In this document: piece after piece, positions 7,985 to 15,217 of the stretch
How the letters are laid out: each line of letters begins with the position of its first letter
Position numbering within the stretch: the stretch's first letter is position 1
NCBI RefSeq assembly: GCF_017302985.1
Contig: NZ_JAFIMU010000017.1
Location: 310,001 to 374,000 of the forward strand
Direction of reading: 5' to 3'
DNA: 64,000 bases
Source: Corallococcus macrosporus
GTDB lineage: Bacteria; Myxococcota; Myxococcia; Myxococcales; Myxococcaceae
Made by a program: the position numbers and the translations under genes
The notes under the pieces: model-generated
What the model was told of the DNA's origin: nothing
Databases searched by the model: none
What the model saw: the letters and a program-made list of their open reading frames with translations, nothing else

Positions 7985-9349
7985 ATGTTGGAACCTCGTC
8001 GTCGCAACACGTCTGGTCGCGCCCTGTCGTCCCTGCTGTCGCTTGCCCTGCTGGTGGGTGGTGCGTGTGGCCCCAACCCCGAGCAGGACAACGCCAGCAC
8101 GGCCGGTGACAACGGAGACAACACCCCGGGCAGCACCGAAGTCGCCCGCCCGGACTCGGACTCGCTCGCTCCCTCTTCCCCCGAAGAGATCGCCGCGGTC
8201 CCCGGTGAGCCGGAGGCCGAGGAGTCCCCGGCCACTCCGGAAGCGGACGCCCCCGCGACCGCGGAAGTGCCTGCCTCCACCGAGGAAGGCCTGGGCACGA
8301 CGGCCCAGGCCGCGGTCAGCCTGCGCACGGTCGCTGGCTGGGAGACGCTCTTCCTGAACCGCTGGAACTCGGAGCACACCTCCAGCTTCCTCCCCAAGAG
8401 CAACTCGCTGGACAGCTGGCAGTTCTACGACCTGTCCTACGGCATCGACGGCAACACCGCGATGTATCGCGCCACCGGCAAGACGCAGTACATGGACCGG
8501 GCGCTGCTGTATGTGAACAACATGGTCAACCACGCGAAGGTCTCCTCTTCGCTGCCCCGGAGCCAGTTCAAGGACAGCTACCTGGGCTGGGCGTCGGCGC
8601 GCTCGGACACGCTGGGCCAGGAAGTCCCTCTCTTTGAGAGCTACTGCTGGCGTTATGTGACGCGCATGCTGCGCACCATCCGTGAGACGCCCGCGCTCTA
8701 CGGCAACGCCACGTACAAGGCGCAGTACGACCGCCTGCTGGCGTTCACCGAGCGCAACATGTTCGAGAAGTGGCTCAAGCGCGGCGCGAACAGCTACATC
8801 TACCGCGTCAACACGCACATGGCGTCGCATTGGGCATACATCGCCATGGACCTGTCGAAGATGACGACGGACGCCACGAAGAAGGCGCAGTACCTGACCG
8901 TCTTCAACAACATCAACCGTGACATGCCCAACAACACCTCGTCGCTGCGCGGTCAGTTGATGACCAGCCCGGTGAACGCCAACGCGTACTTCTGGGCCGC
9001 CGAGTGGGGCTCCAAGAAGCGTCCCGGCCAGGACGTGGCGCACGGCAACGGCGTGATGGCCTACCTCGTGGAAGCCCACGACGCGGGCATGGAGTGGACG
9101 GACGCGGACATGCGCAAGTTCGTCGTGACGCTGAACAACGTCATCTGGCCGTCCGCCAAGCGCTACGGCATGTACGTGGACGGCACGGGCACGGGCACGG
9201 GCTGGTTCAACGACGGCCTGATGAAGCTGGGCCGCTACAACGCCACCCTCCAGCAGCGCCTGGAGACCCACTCCGTGGGCCAGAACACCCAGTTCTACGG
9301 CAACGCCGCGCTCAACGCGAAGCTGCTGAGCGCGGGCTCGGCGCTGTAG
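7985..9349 (+). CDS. Secreted lipoprotein, helical, unrecognised (possible glycan-active enzyme)
   Basis: A 454-residue lipoprotein. The signal is RALSSLLSLALLVGGAC, followed by an acidic Pro/Ala/Glu/Ser-rich spacer to about residue 100. The remaining ~350 residues are rich in aromatic and Asn residues and look all-helical, with motifs such as WQFYDLSYGIDGNTAMY, NTHMASHWAYIAMD and AHGNGVMAYLVEAHDAG. The pattern recalls alpha/alpha-toroid polysaccharide lyases or hydrolases, but I cannot assign a family. In a polysaccharide locus a surface depolymerase or remodelling enzyme would fit. The ATG at 7985 was chosen because the signal peptide begins there; the frame is open 31 codons further upstream through the hairpin leader. 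Confidence 0.75.
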   Translation: MLEPRRRNTSGRALSSLLSLALLVGGACGPNPEQDNASTAGDNGDNTPGSTEVARPDSDSLAPSSPEEIAAVPGEPEAEESPATPEADAPATAEVPASTEEGLGTTAQAAVSLRTVAGWETLFLNRWNSEHTSSFLPKSNSLDSWQFYDLSYGIDGNTAMYRATGKTQYMDRALLYVNNMVNHAKVSSSLPRSQFKDSYLGWASARSDTLGQEVPLFESYCWRYVTRMLRTIRETPALYGNATYKAQYDRLLAFTERNMFEKWLKRGANSYIYRVNTHMASHWAYIAMDLSKMTTDATKKAQYLTVFNNINRDMPNNTSSLRGQLMTSPVNANAYFWAAEWGSKKRPGQDVAHGNGVMAYLVEAHDAGMEWTDADMRKFVVTLNNVIWPSAKRYGMYVDGTGTGTGWFNDGLMKLGRYNATLQQRLETHSVGQNTQFYGNAALNAKLLSAGSAL

Positions 9350-9373
9350 GCCGGGTTCCACATACGGACAGAC

Positions 9374-9412
9374 ACCCCCTCCTCCCGCCCGAGCGCGCGG
9401 GGGGAGGGAGTG
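9374..9412 (+). terminator. GC-rich hairpin, possible terminator
   Basis: A C/T-rich run (CCCCCTCCTCCC) is followed by a G-rich run (GGGGGGAGGGAG) with one offset, 25 bp after the lipoprotein stop codon. It can fold into a strong stem but has no U-tract, so termination there is uncertain. Confidence 0.35.
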
Positions 9413-9413
9413 T

Positions 9414-9469
9414 GCGAACGCTCCAGGCAATACCGGGGTTGCATGCCCGGTCCTGCCTGGAGCTTTCGC
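9414..9469 (+). promoter_or_regulatory. Long hairpin that buries the ribosome binding site of the aminotransferase gene
   Basis: Three stacked perfect stems: GCGAA (9414-9418) with TTCGC (9465-9469), GCTCCAGGCA (9420-9429) with TGCCTGGAGC (9454-9463), and ACCGGG (9432-9437) with CCCGGT (9446-9451), closing on an 8-nt loop. The 3' arm contains GGAG (9459-9462), the only good Shine-Dalgarno match, 7 nt before the ATG at 9470, which follows the stem directly. This suggests translation is off unless the hairpin is opened. Confidence 0.6.
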
Positions 9470-10621
9470 ATGTCCTCCCGCATCTACCTGTCCTCGCCCC
9501 ACATGGGCACGCTCGAGCGCCGCTACGTCGACGATGCGTTCCAGAGCAACTGGATTGCCCCGCTGGGGCCCCACGTCGATGCCTTCCAGGAGGAGTTCGC
9601 CCGGTGCGTGGGCGCCCGGCACGCGCTGGCGCTGAGCTCCGGCACGGCCGCGCTCCACCTTGCGCTGCAACTGGTGGGCGTGGGCCCCGGCGACGACGTG
9701 CTGGTGAGCACGCTCACCTTCTCCGCGTCGGTGAACCCCATCCGCTACCTGGGCGCGTCTCCCGTCTTCATCGACAGCGAGCGCACGTCCTGGAACATGG
9801 ACCCCGCGCTGCTGGAGGAGGAGCTGTCCATGCGCGCCCGCGTGGGCCGGCTGCCGCGCGCGGTGGTGGTGGTGCACCTGTACGGCCAGAGCGCGGACCT
9901 GGACCCCCTCATGGCGGCGTGCGACCGCTACGGCGTGCCCGTGGTGGAGGACGCCGCGGAGGCCCTGGGCAGCACGTACAAGGGGCGGGCCCCCGGCACC
10001 GTGGGCCGCGTGGGCATCTATTCGTTCAACGGCAATAAAATCCTCACCACGTCCGGCGGCGGGATGCTGGTGTCCGCGGACGGCGAGCTGGTGCAGCACG
10101 CCCTCAAGCTGGCCACGCAGGCGCGCGACATGGCGCCGCACTACCAGCACTCGGAGGTTGGCTACAACTACCGGCTCAGCAACGTGCTGGCCGCCATCGG
10201 GCGGGGGCAGCTGCACGTGCTGGAGGACCGGGTGGCCGCGCGCCGCGCGAACCACGCCTTCTACGCGGAGGCCTTCCGGGACCTGCCGGGCCTGGCGTTC
10301 ATGCCCGAGGCGCCGTGGGGCCGGCACACGCGCTGGCTCACCACCCTGACCATCGACCCGGAGGCCTTCGGCGCGGACCGCGAGGCGGTGCGGGTGGCGC
10401 TGGAGCGGGAGAACATCGAGGCGCGGCCGGTGTGGAAGCCCATGCACCTGCAGCCCGTCTTCTCGGCCTTCGAGCGGCGGCGCGGCGCCGTGGCGGAGGA
10501 CCTGTTCCACCACGGCCTGTGCCTGCCGTCCGGCTCCAACCTCACACGCCAGGAACTCGAGCGGGTGGTGGAGGTGGTCCGCGCCGTTCCCCGGAACCAG
10601 GGGCTGCGGACGGCGGGCTGA
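9470..10621 (+). CDS. PLP-dependent sugar aminotransferase (DegT/DnrJ/EryC1, PglE-like)
   Basis: A 383-residue enzyme that adds an amino group to a nucleotide-4-keto-6-deoxy sugar. MSSRIYLSSPHMG is the usual N-terminus of the PglE/PilC-type branch, followed by NWIAPLGPHVDAFQ, LALSSGTAALHLAL, VVVVHLYGQSADLDP and VEDAAEALGS. The PLP Lys is Lys190 in SFNGNKILTTSGGG. Together with the 4,6-dehydratase it gives a route to UDP-4-amino-4,6-dideoxy-hexosamine. An in-frame reading exists 20 codons upstream, but it would run through a hairpin and lacks family homology. Its 3' end overlaps the convergent sugar-phosphate transferase by 80 bp. Confidence 0.92.
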   Translation: MSSRIYLSSPHMGTLERRYVDDAFQSNWIAPLGPHVDAFQEEFARCVGARHALALSSGTAALHLALQLVGVGPGDDVLVSTLTFSASVNPIRYLGASPVFIDSERTSWNMDPALLEEELSMRARVGRLPRAVVVVHLYGQSADLDPLMAACDRYGVPVVEDAAEALGSTYKGRAPGTVGRVGIYSFNGNKILTTSGGGMLVSADGELVQHALKLATQARDMAPHYQHSEVGYNYRLSNVLAAIGRGQLHVLEDRVAARRANHAFYAEAFRDLPGLAFMPEAPWGRHTRWLTTLTIDPEAFGADREAVRVALERENIEARPVWKPMHLQPVFSAFERRRGAVAEDLFHHGLCLPSGSNLTRQELERVVEVVRAVPRNQGLRTAG

Positions 10622-11288
10622 CGGTGCCGGCCCCCTGCTGCCGGAGCGGCACGACGTTGGACTCCGGCGGCGGGTTGCCCATGAACTTGTGCATCGTGGC
10701 CTCGCTCGCGAAGGAGATGCCCTGGCGCTGGAGCACGCGCACCACCGTCAGCGCCAGCACCTTCGCGTCCAGCGCCAGGCTCCAGTGGTCCACGTACCAG
10801 ACGTCCATCCGGAAGCGCTCGTCCCAGCTGAGCGCGTTGCGGCCGTTCACCTGGGCCCAGCCGGTGACGCCGGGCAGCACGTCGTGGCGGCGCGCCTGCT
10901 CCTCGCTGTAGCGCGGCAGGTATTCCACCAGCAGCGGGCGCGGGCCCACGAGGCTCATGTCGCCCCGGAGCACGTTCCACAGCTGCGGCAGCTCATCCAG
11001 GCTGGTGGAGCGCAAAAGCCGCCCGGCCCAGGTGAGGCGCTGCTCGTCCGGCAGCGCCTGGCCGTTGGCGTCCGTGGCCTCCAGCATCGTGCGGAACTTG
11101 AGGACGGTGAACAGCCGGCCCTTCCTGCCCGGGCGCGGCTGCCGGAAGAGGACGGGGCTGCCCATCGTCGCGCGGACGAACAGGCCCGTGGCGGCCATCA
11201 CCGGGGCAAGGCATAGCAAGCCCGCGCCCGCCGCCATCACGTCGATGCACCGCTTGAGGAACAGCCCGGTTCCTGTCTGTCTTTGCAT
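10542..11288 (-). CDS. Priming sugar-phosphate transferase (monotopic PGT, PglC/WcaJ-like)
   Basis: A 248-residue membrane enzyme that moves a sugar-1-phosphate from a nucleotide sugar to undecaprenyl phosphate, the first step of repeat-unit assembly. It has one N-terminal re-entrant hydrophobic segment (LFLKRCIDVMAAGAGLLCL), the conserved FRTM, LDELPQLWNVLRGDMSLVGP and PGVTGWAQVNGRN motifs, and a Pro-rich tail. At this size it is the minimal PglC-like core, without the extra transmembrane domain of WbaP. AGGAG lies 10 nt upstream of the ATG. It is the last gene of the minus-strand export operon, 28 bp after the flippase gene. Confidence 0.92.
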   Translation of the reverse strand: MQRQTGTGLFLKRCIDVMAAGAGLLCLAPVMAATGLFVRATMGSPVLFRQPRPGRKGRLFTVLKFRTMLEATDANGQALPDEQRLTWAGRLLRSTSLDELPQLWNVLRGDMSLVGPRPLLVEYLPRYSEEQARRHDVLPGVTGWAQVNGRNALSWDERFRMDVWYVDHWSLALDAKVLALTVVRVLQRQGISFASEATMHKFMGNPPPESNVVPLRQQGAGTVSPPSAAPGSGERRGPPPPPARVPGV

Positions 11289-11316
11289 GGGGACGTCGCT
11301 CCTTGAGCGGGCAAGG

Positions 11317-12681
11317 CTAGAGACGCGTGCGGCCCCCCACTACGGCCCCGGGGGCCCGGCCCGTTGTCCGTTCCCGTGCATCCACCGGGGCCTGGGGTAG
11401 GGAGGGCAGCTCCCGCGCGGGCTCCGGCGCCGTCAGCCGCCGCCAGACGCGCCAGGTCAGCCAGACGCTGCATCCCAATTCCGACACCCAGCCCAGCCCC
11501 AGGGCCCAGGCGGCGCCCACGGGCCCCACGCGCGGCACCCAGAACGCGCTGCCCAGCGCCACCACGGCCACGGAGACGACGAGCAGCACCACCTGGCCCT
11601 TCAGCTCGCGCGCCGCGGTGAGCCCCACCGCGAGGCTCAGGCAGACGTACTCCAGCGCCGCGGCCCCCATCAGCCAGACGAACAGTTTGAGGTTCCCCGC
11701 GTACGCGGCGCCGTAGAAGAGCGTCAGCGCCCACCGGCCCAGCAACGCCGAACCGGCGATGGCGCACAGGCCCACGCCCGCTGACGCCGCCGTGAAGCCC
11801 GCCAGCGCCCGGCCGTAGCGGCGCGCGTCTCCCGCCGCGTGGTAGCGCCCCAGCCGGGGGCTCACCGCCTGCCCCAGCGAGTGCACCACCCGGCCGCCCA
11901 GCGCGGCGAAGTACGCGAGCGCGGCGTACATGCCCAGCTCCGCCTGGCCCGAGTGGGCCTCCAGGATGTAGCGGGGGATGTTGGGCCGCAGCGCGCCCAA
12001 AAGCGCGGTGAGGCCCAGCACCCAGCACAAGAGGAACAGCGCTTTGAGCTGCCCCGCTTCCGTCCGCCACGGCGTGCGCCAGAGGGTGCTCCAGGGACGC
12101 ACGCCGGGGAACTCGCGCCGCAGCGCCCGCGCGTCGAAGACGAAGAGGACGATGGCCCACGCGAACGCCATGGCCGCCGCGCCGGCGATGGGGCTGTGCG
12201 TGAGCCACAGCGCCAGCGGCACCAGCACCGCGGACAGCACGCTCTTGGCGATGGTGGACCGGGCGATGAGCCCCAGCCGCTCCGCCTTCTGGAGCGCGCC
12301 GTAGAAGACCTCGCTCACCGCCTCGAAGCCCTTGGCCAGCGCCACCAGCGCGATGACCCAGCCCGCGTGGAGCGTGTCCGCCATCACCGTGGCGATGGCG
12401 CAGCACGCCACCACGCCCGCGGCGACGTTGAGCACCATCAGTCCCAGGTAATGCTGGAAGCCGAAGGCGCCCTTCGCGTCGGTGGCCTGGAGCGTGCGCA
12501 GCTGCATGCGCGCCATCAGGAGCACCGGGGCGGTGATGGCCAGCGCGAGCGCGAACTGGCCCACCTCCTCCATGGTGGCCAGCCGCGCGAAGGCCACCAG
12601 CACGCCCCACTGCGCGAGCGCGTAGACGAGCCCGGCGGAGAGTGACCAGACGAAGTTGCCCCCCACCGAGCGCCCGCTCAT
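11317..12681 (-). CDS. wzx: Polysaccharide repeat-unit flippase (Wzx-like)
   Basis: A 454-residue polytopic membrane protein with about a dozen hydrophobic segments, starting MSGRSVGGNFVWSLSAGLVYALAQWGVLVAFARL, which is the typical Wzx/PST flippase opening. It moves undecaprenyl-linked repeat units across the inner membrane. The ATG overlaps the stop of the upstream glycosyltransferase gene (ATGA at 12678-12681), so the two are translationally coupled. The C-terminus is a Pro/Arg/Thr-rich tail. No longer start is credible because the open frame upstream runs inside the glycosyltransferase gene. Confidence 0.88.
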   Translation of the reverse strand: MSGRSVGGNFVWSLSAGLVYALAQWGVLVAFARLATMEEVGQFALALAITAPVLLMARMQLRTLQATDAKGAFGFQHYLGLMVLNVAAGVVACCAIATVMADTLHAGWVIALVALAKGFEAVSEVFYGALQKAERLGLIARSTIAKSVLSAVLVPLALWLTHSPIAGAAAMAFAWAIVLFVFDARALRREFPGVRPWSTLWRTPWRTEAGQLKALFLLCWVLGLTALLGALRPNIPRYILEAHSGQAELGMYAALAYFAALGGRVVHSLGQAVSPRLGRYHAAGDARRYGRALAGFTAASAGVGLCAIAGSALLGRWALTLFYGAAYAGNLKLFVWLMGAAALEYVCLSLAVGLTAARELKGQVVLLVVSVAVVALGSAFWVPRVGPVGAAWALGLGWVSELGCSVWLTWRVWRRLTAPEPARELPSLPQAPVDARERTTGRAPGAVVGGRTRL

Positions 12682-13901
12682 GACCGGGCCGCCGCCGCGC
12701 GCTCCAGCACTTCCGACAGGCGCTTCGCCGCGATGTCCGCGGAGTAGCGCTCCCGGCCCAGCTTCCCCGCCAGCGCCCCGGCCTCCGCGAGCCACCTGGG
12801 GTCCCGCAGCCGCTTCGCCAGCATGGCCGCCGCGGCGGGGGCGTCCTTGGGCGGCAGCCGCAGGCCGAAGGGCTCCTTGTCCAGCAGCTCCGCCTGCCAG
12901 CCGCCGTAGTTGAGCGCCAGGGGCCGGCCGGCGGCGAGCGCGTCGAAGAACTTGTTGGCGGAGTTGTCCTGCATGCCCGGCACGTCCGTGAAGAGCGACG
13001 TGGCGATGGTGGCCGCGCTCAGCACCGCGGGCACCTGCGCCTTGGGCACGCTGGGCAGGAAGAAGAGGTTCACGCCCTTCACGCCCAGCCGCTCCGCCAG
13101 CGCGTGCAGCATGGCCTCCTCGCGGCCCTGGCCCATGACGACGAAGCGGACCTCGGGGTCCAGCCTGCGCATCTCCGCGGCCACCCGCACCAGGTACTCC
13201 ACGCCGTTCACCAGCCCCAGCGTGCCCGCGTACAGCACCATGGGCCGGTCTCCCAGCCACGCGTACTTCTGGCGGAACTCCTGGCCCGCGGACGCCGGCA
13301 CCCCGAAGCGCTCCGGGTCGCAGAGGTTGGGGATGATGGTGATCTTCTCCGGCGGCACGCCCGCCGCCTCCACGCCCGCCTTCATGCCCGGCGACAGCGC
13401 GACGATGTGCGCCGCGCCCGCGTAGGCGGCCTTCTCCAACAGCTGCGCGGCCATGATGGCGGAGCGGCTCTTGAGCGCGCCCACCGCGATGGGGATGGCG
13501 GGCCACAGGTCGCGCACCTCGAAGACCATGGGGCGCTTGTTCCACCTGGACGCGGCGATGCCCGGCACCGCGATGGTGAGCGGCGTGCTGGTGGCGAAGA
13601 AGACGTCCGCGGGGAGCTGCGCGGCGCGGCGCGTGGAGTTGACCGCGAAGTGGCTGAAGGCCCGGATGCGGTCCGGGTAGCTCATGGCGTTGCTGTAGGG
13701 CACCGGCAGCCAGTGCACCTGGATGCCGCTCTCGTTGGACTCGCGCCAGCCCCTGCCCGTGCCGCTGTCCGTGCGCGTGTCGGACGTCACCATGTGGACC
13801 TCGTGGCCCATGGAGACCAGGCGCCGCGCCAGTTCATAGGAGCGCGTGCCCCCGTGCATGGTGGGGGTGTTGAAGTACTGGTGCAGGTAGACGATGCGCA
13901 T
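12678..13901 (-). CDS. Glycosyltransferase family 4 (WbuB-like)
   Basis: A 407-residue GT-B fold transferase. MRIVYLHQYFNTPTMHGGTRSYELARRL is the WbuB-type N-terminus, and VLYAGTLGLVNGVEYLV opens the nucleotide-sugar-binding half. The E-x7-E-like sugar-nucleotide motif lies in NKFFDALAAGRPLALNYGG, where the usual leading Glu/Pro positions are changed. It probably adds an N-acetylated or dideoxy amino sugar during repeat-unit assembly on the cytoplasmic face. Its start lies 1 nt after the polymerase stop (TGAcATG), with AGGAG 9 nt upstream. It is the only recognisable glycosyltransferase in the cluster, so either the repeat unit is short or other transferases lie elsewhere. Confidence 0.9.
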   Translation of the reverse strand: MRIVYLHQYFNTPTMHGGTRSYELARRLVSMGHEVHMVTSDTRTDSGTGRGWRESNESGIQVHWLPVPYSNAMSYPDRIRAFSHFAVNSTRRAAQLPADVFFATSTPLTIAVPGIAASRWNKRPMVFEVRDLWPAIPIAVGALKSRSAIMAAQLLEKAAYAGAAHIVALSPGMKAGVEAAGVPPEKITIIPNLCDPERFGVPASAGQEFRQKYAWLGDRPMVLYAGTLGLVNGVEYLVRVAAEMRRLDPEVRFVVMGQGREEAMLHALAERLGVKGVNLFFLPSVPKAQVPAVLSAATIATSLFTDVPGMQDNSANKFFDALAAGRPLALNYGGWQAELLDKEPFGLRLPPKDAPAAAAMLAKRLRDPRWLAEAGALAGKLGRERYSADIAAKRLSEVLERAAAARS

Positions 13902-13902
13902 G

Positions 13903-15195
13903 TCAGACGGCTCCTGTGAATGAAGGCTGGGGAAGGGCGTGGGGGAGGGGAGGGCCGGACTGCGCGGACCGCCGCCCGGGGGCCGCGGTCACGGAGGCCA
14001 TCACCATCAAGAGGAAGAGGGCGCGGCTGTCGTAGAGGTCGCCGCTGGCCTGGGCGCCCAGCAGCACCAGCACCGCCGCGCCCACGGTGGCGCCGTCCAG
14101 CCCCCGGCGCCGCAGGAACGCCGAGCGCACGAAGGTGACGAGCACGCCCGCGAGCAGGAGCAGCCCGACGATGCCGCCCTCGCAGAACACCTCCAGGAAG
14201 AGGTTGTGCGGATAGACGCCCAGGCGCAGCGCGGGGAACGCCGCGAGCCCCGCGCCCGCCACCGGGTGGTCCTTGCCCAGTTGGAGGGCCCTCGCGTAGA
14301 GGATTTCGCGCCCGGACAGGTACACCTTGCCTTCGTTGTGGACCGAGCCGCCCGCGCCCGTCTCGTAGTTGAGGGTGAGGCGCAGGAAGCGCTCCTGCAC
14401 GGAGTGGCTGAGGGCCTCCCCCAGCGGGGAGAACAGGGTCACCACGGTGATGGCGGCGGTCGCCAGCAGCAGCAGCAGCAGCAGCCGGCGCAGCGGCACG
14501 CGCCCCACCACGAGGCAGGTGGTGATGCCCGCGACGATGGCGGCGGAGCCGCCGCGCGAGCCCGTGAGCAGCGCGAGCACGACGCCGGTGGCGGCCACCG
14601 GAATCCACAGCCACGCCTGGCCCCTCCAGTACCAGAAGTAGAGCGCTCCTATCGCGAGCAGCCCCATGAGCCGCGCGAGGATGTTGGGCCCGCCGCCCAT
14701 CACCGCCAGCCGCGCGCTCCCGCCGCCCCCCAGCAGTTGCTTGACGGCGGTGAGCGCGAGCAGCCCCGTGGCCATGACGACGGCGGCCCAGAACGCGTCC
14801 AGCACCCGGGGCGCGGGCTGGCGGAGCGCGGCCAGCGCGAAGCCCACGCACATCAGCCCCACCAGCACGAGGTCGGCGACCTTGGTCAGGGAGAAGCGCG
14901 GGTCGGGCGTCCAGGCGATGCTGGCGGCCATGTAGCCCAGGAAGCCCAGCAGGGCCGCGATGAGCGGCGGGTCGAAGCGGGCTTCCCCGGGCCGGGGCTC
15001 GCGCCGGGCGCGGTGCAGCAGCCCCACGCTGGCGAGCAGCACCCCGCACAGGACGATCCACAGACGCAGCTCCTGGACCAGGTTCGTGTCCACCTCTTCG
15101 TTGACCCCGAGCCCCAGCCGGTGGAAGCCCCAGCGGCCCGCGAGCACGTAGAGCGCCGCGATGAGGCCCAGTCCTGTGCAGCACATCCAGCTCAC
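13903..15195 (-). CDS. wzy: O-antigen/exopolysaccharide polymerase-ligase (Wzy-like)
   Basis: A 430-residue membrane protein with about ten hydrophobic helices and a long periplasmic loop (LGEALSHSVQERFLRLTLNYETGAGGSVHNEGKVYLSGREI), the loop ending in AGLAAFPALRLGVYPHNLFLEVFCEGG, the hallmark of the Wzy_C/WaaL family (conserved H-N-L/E pattern). It polymerises repeat units at the periplasmic face. GTG at 15195 is preferred because GGGAG lies about 9 nt upstream; an ATG three codons in is possible. It lies 22 bp after the co-polymerase gene. Confidence 0.88.
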   Translation of the reverse strand: MSWMCCTGLGLIAALYVLAGRWGFHRLGLGVNEEVDTNLVQELRLWIVLCGVLLASVGLLHRARREPRPGEARFDPPLIAALLGFLGYMAASIAWTPDPRFSLTKVADLVLVGLMCVGFALAALRQPAPRVLDAFWAAVVMATGLLALTAVKQLLGGGGSARLAVMGGGPNILARLMGLLAIGALYFWYWRGQAWLWIPVAATGVVLALLTGSRGGSAAIVAGITTCLVVGRVPLRRLLLLLLLATAAITVVTLFSPLGEALSHSVQERFLRLTLNYETGAGGSVHNEGKVYLSGREILYARALQLGKDHPVAGAGLAAFPALRLGVYPHNLFLEVFCEGGIVGLLLLAGVLVTFVRSAFLRRRGLDGATVGAAVLVLLGAQASGDLYDSRALFLLMVMASVTAAPGRRSAQSGPPLPHALPQPSFTGAV

Positions 15196-15217
15196 GGTGC
15201 GCTCTCCCGGCGGGTCT

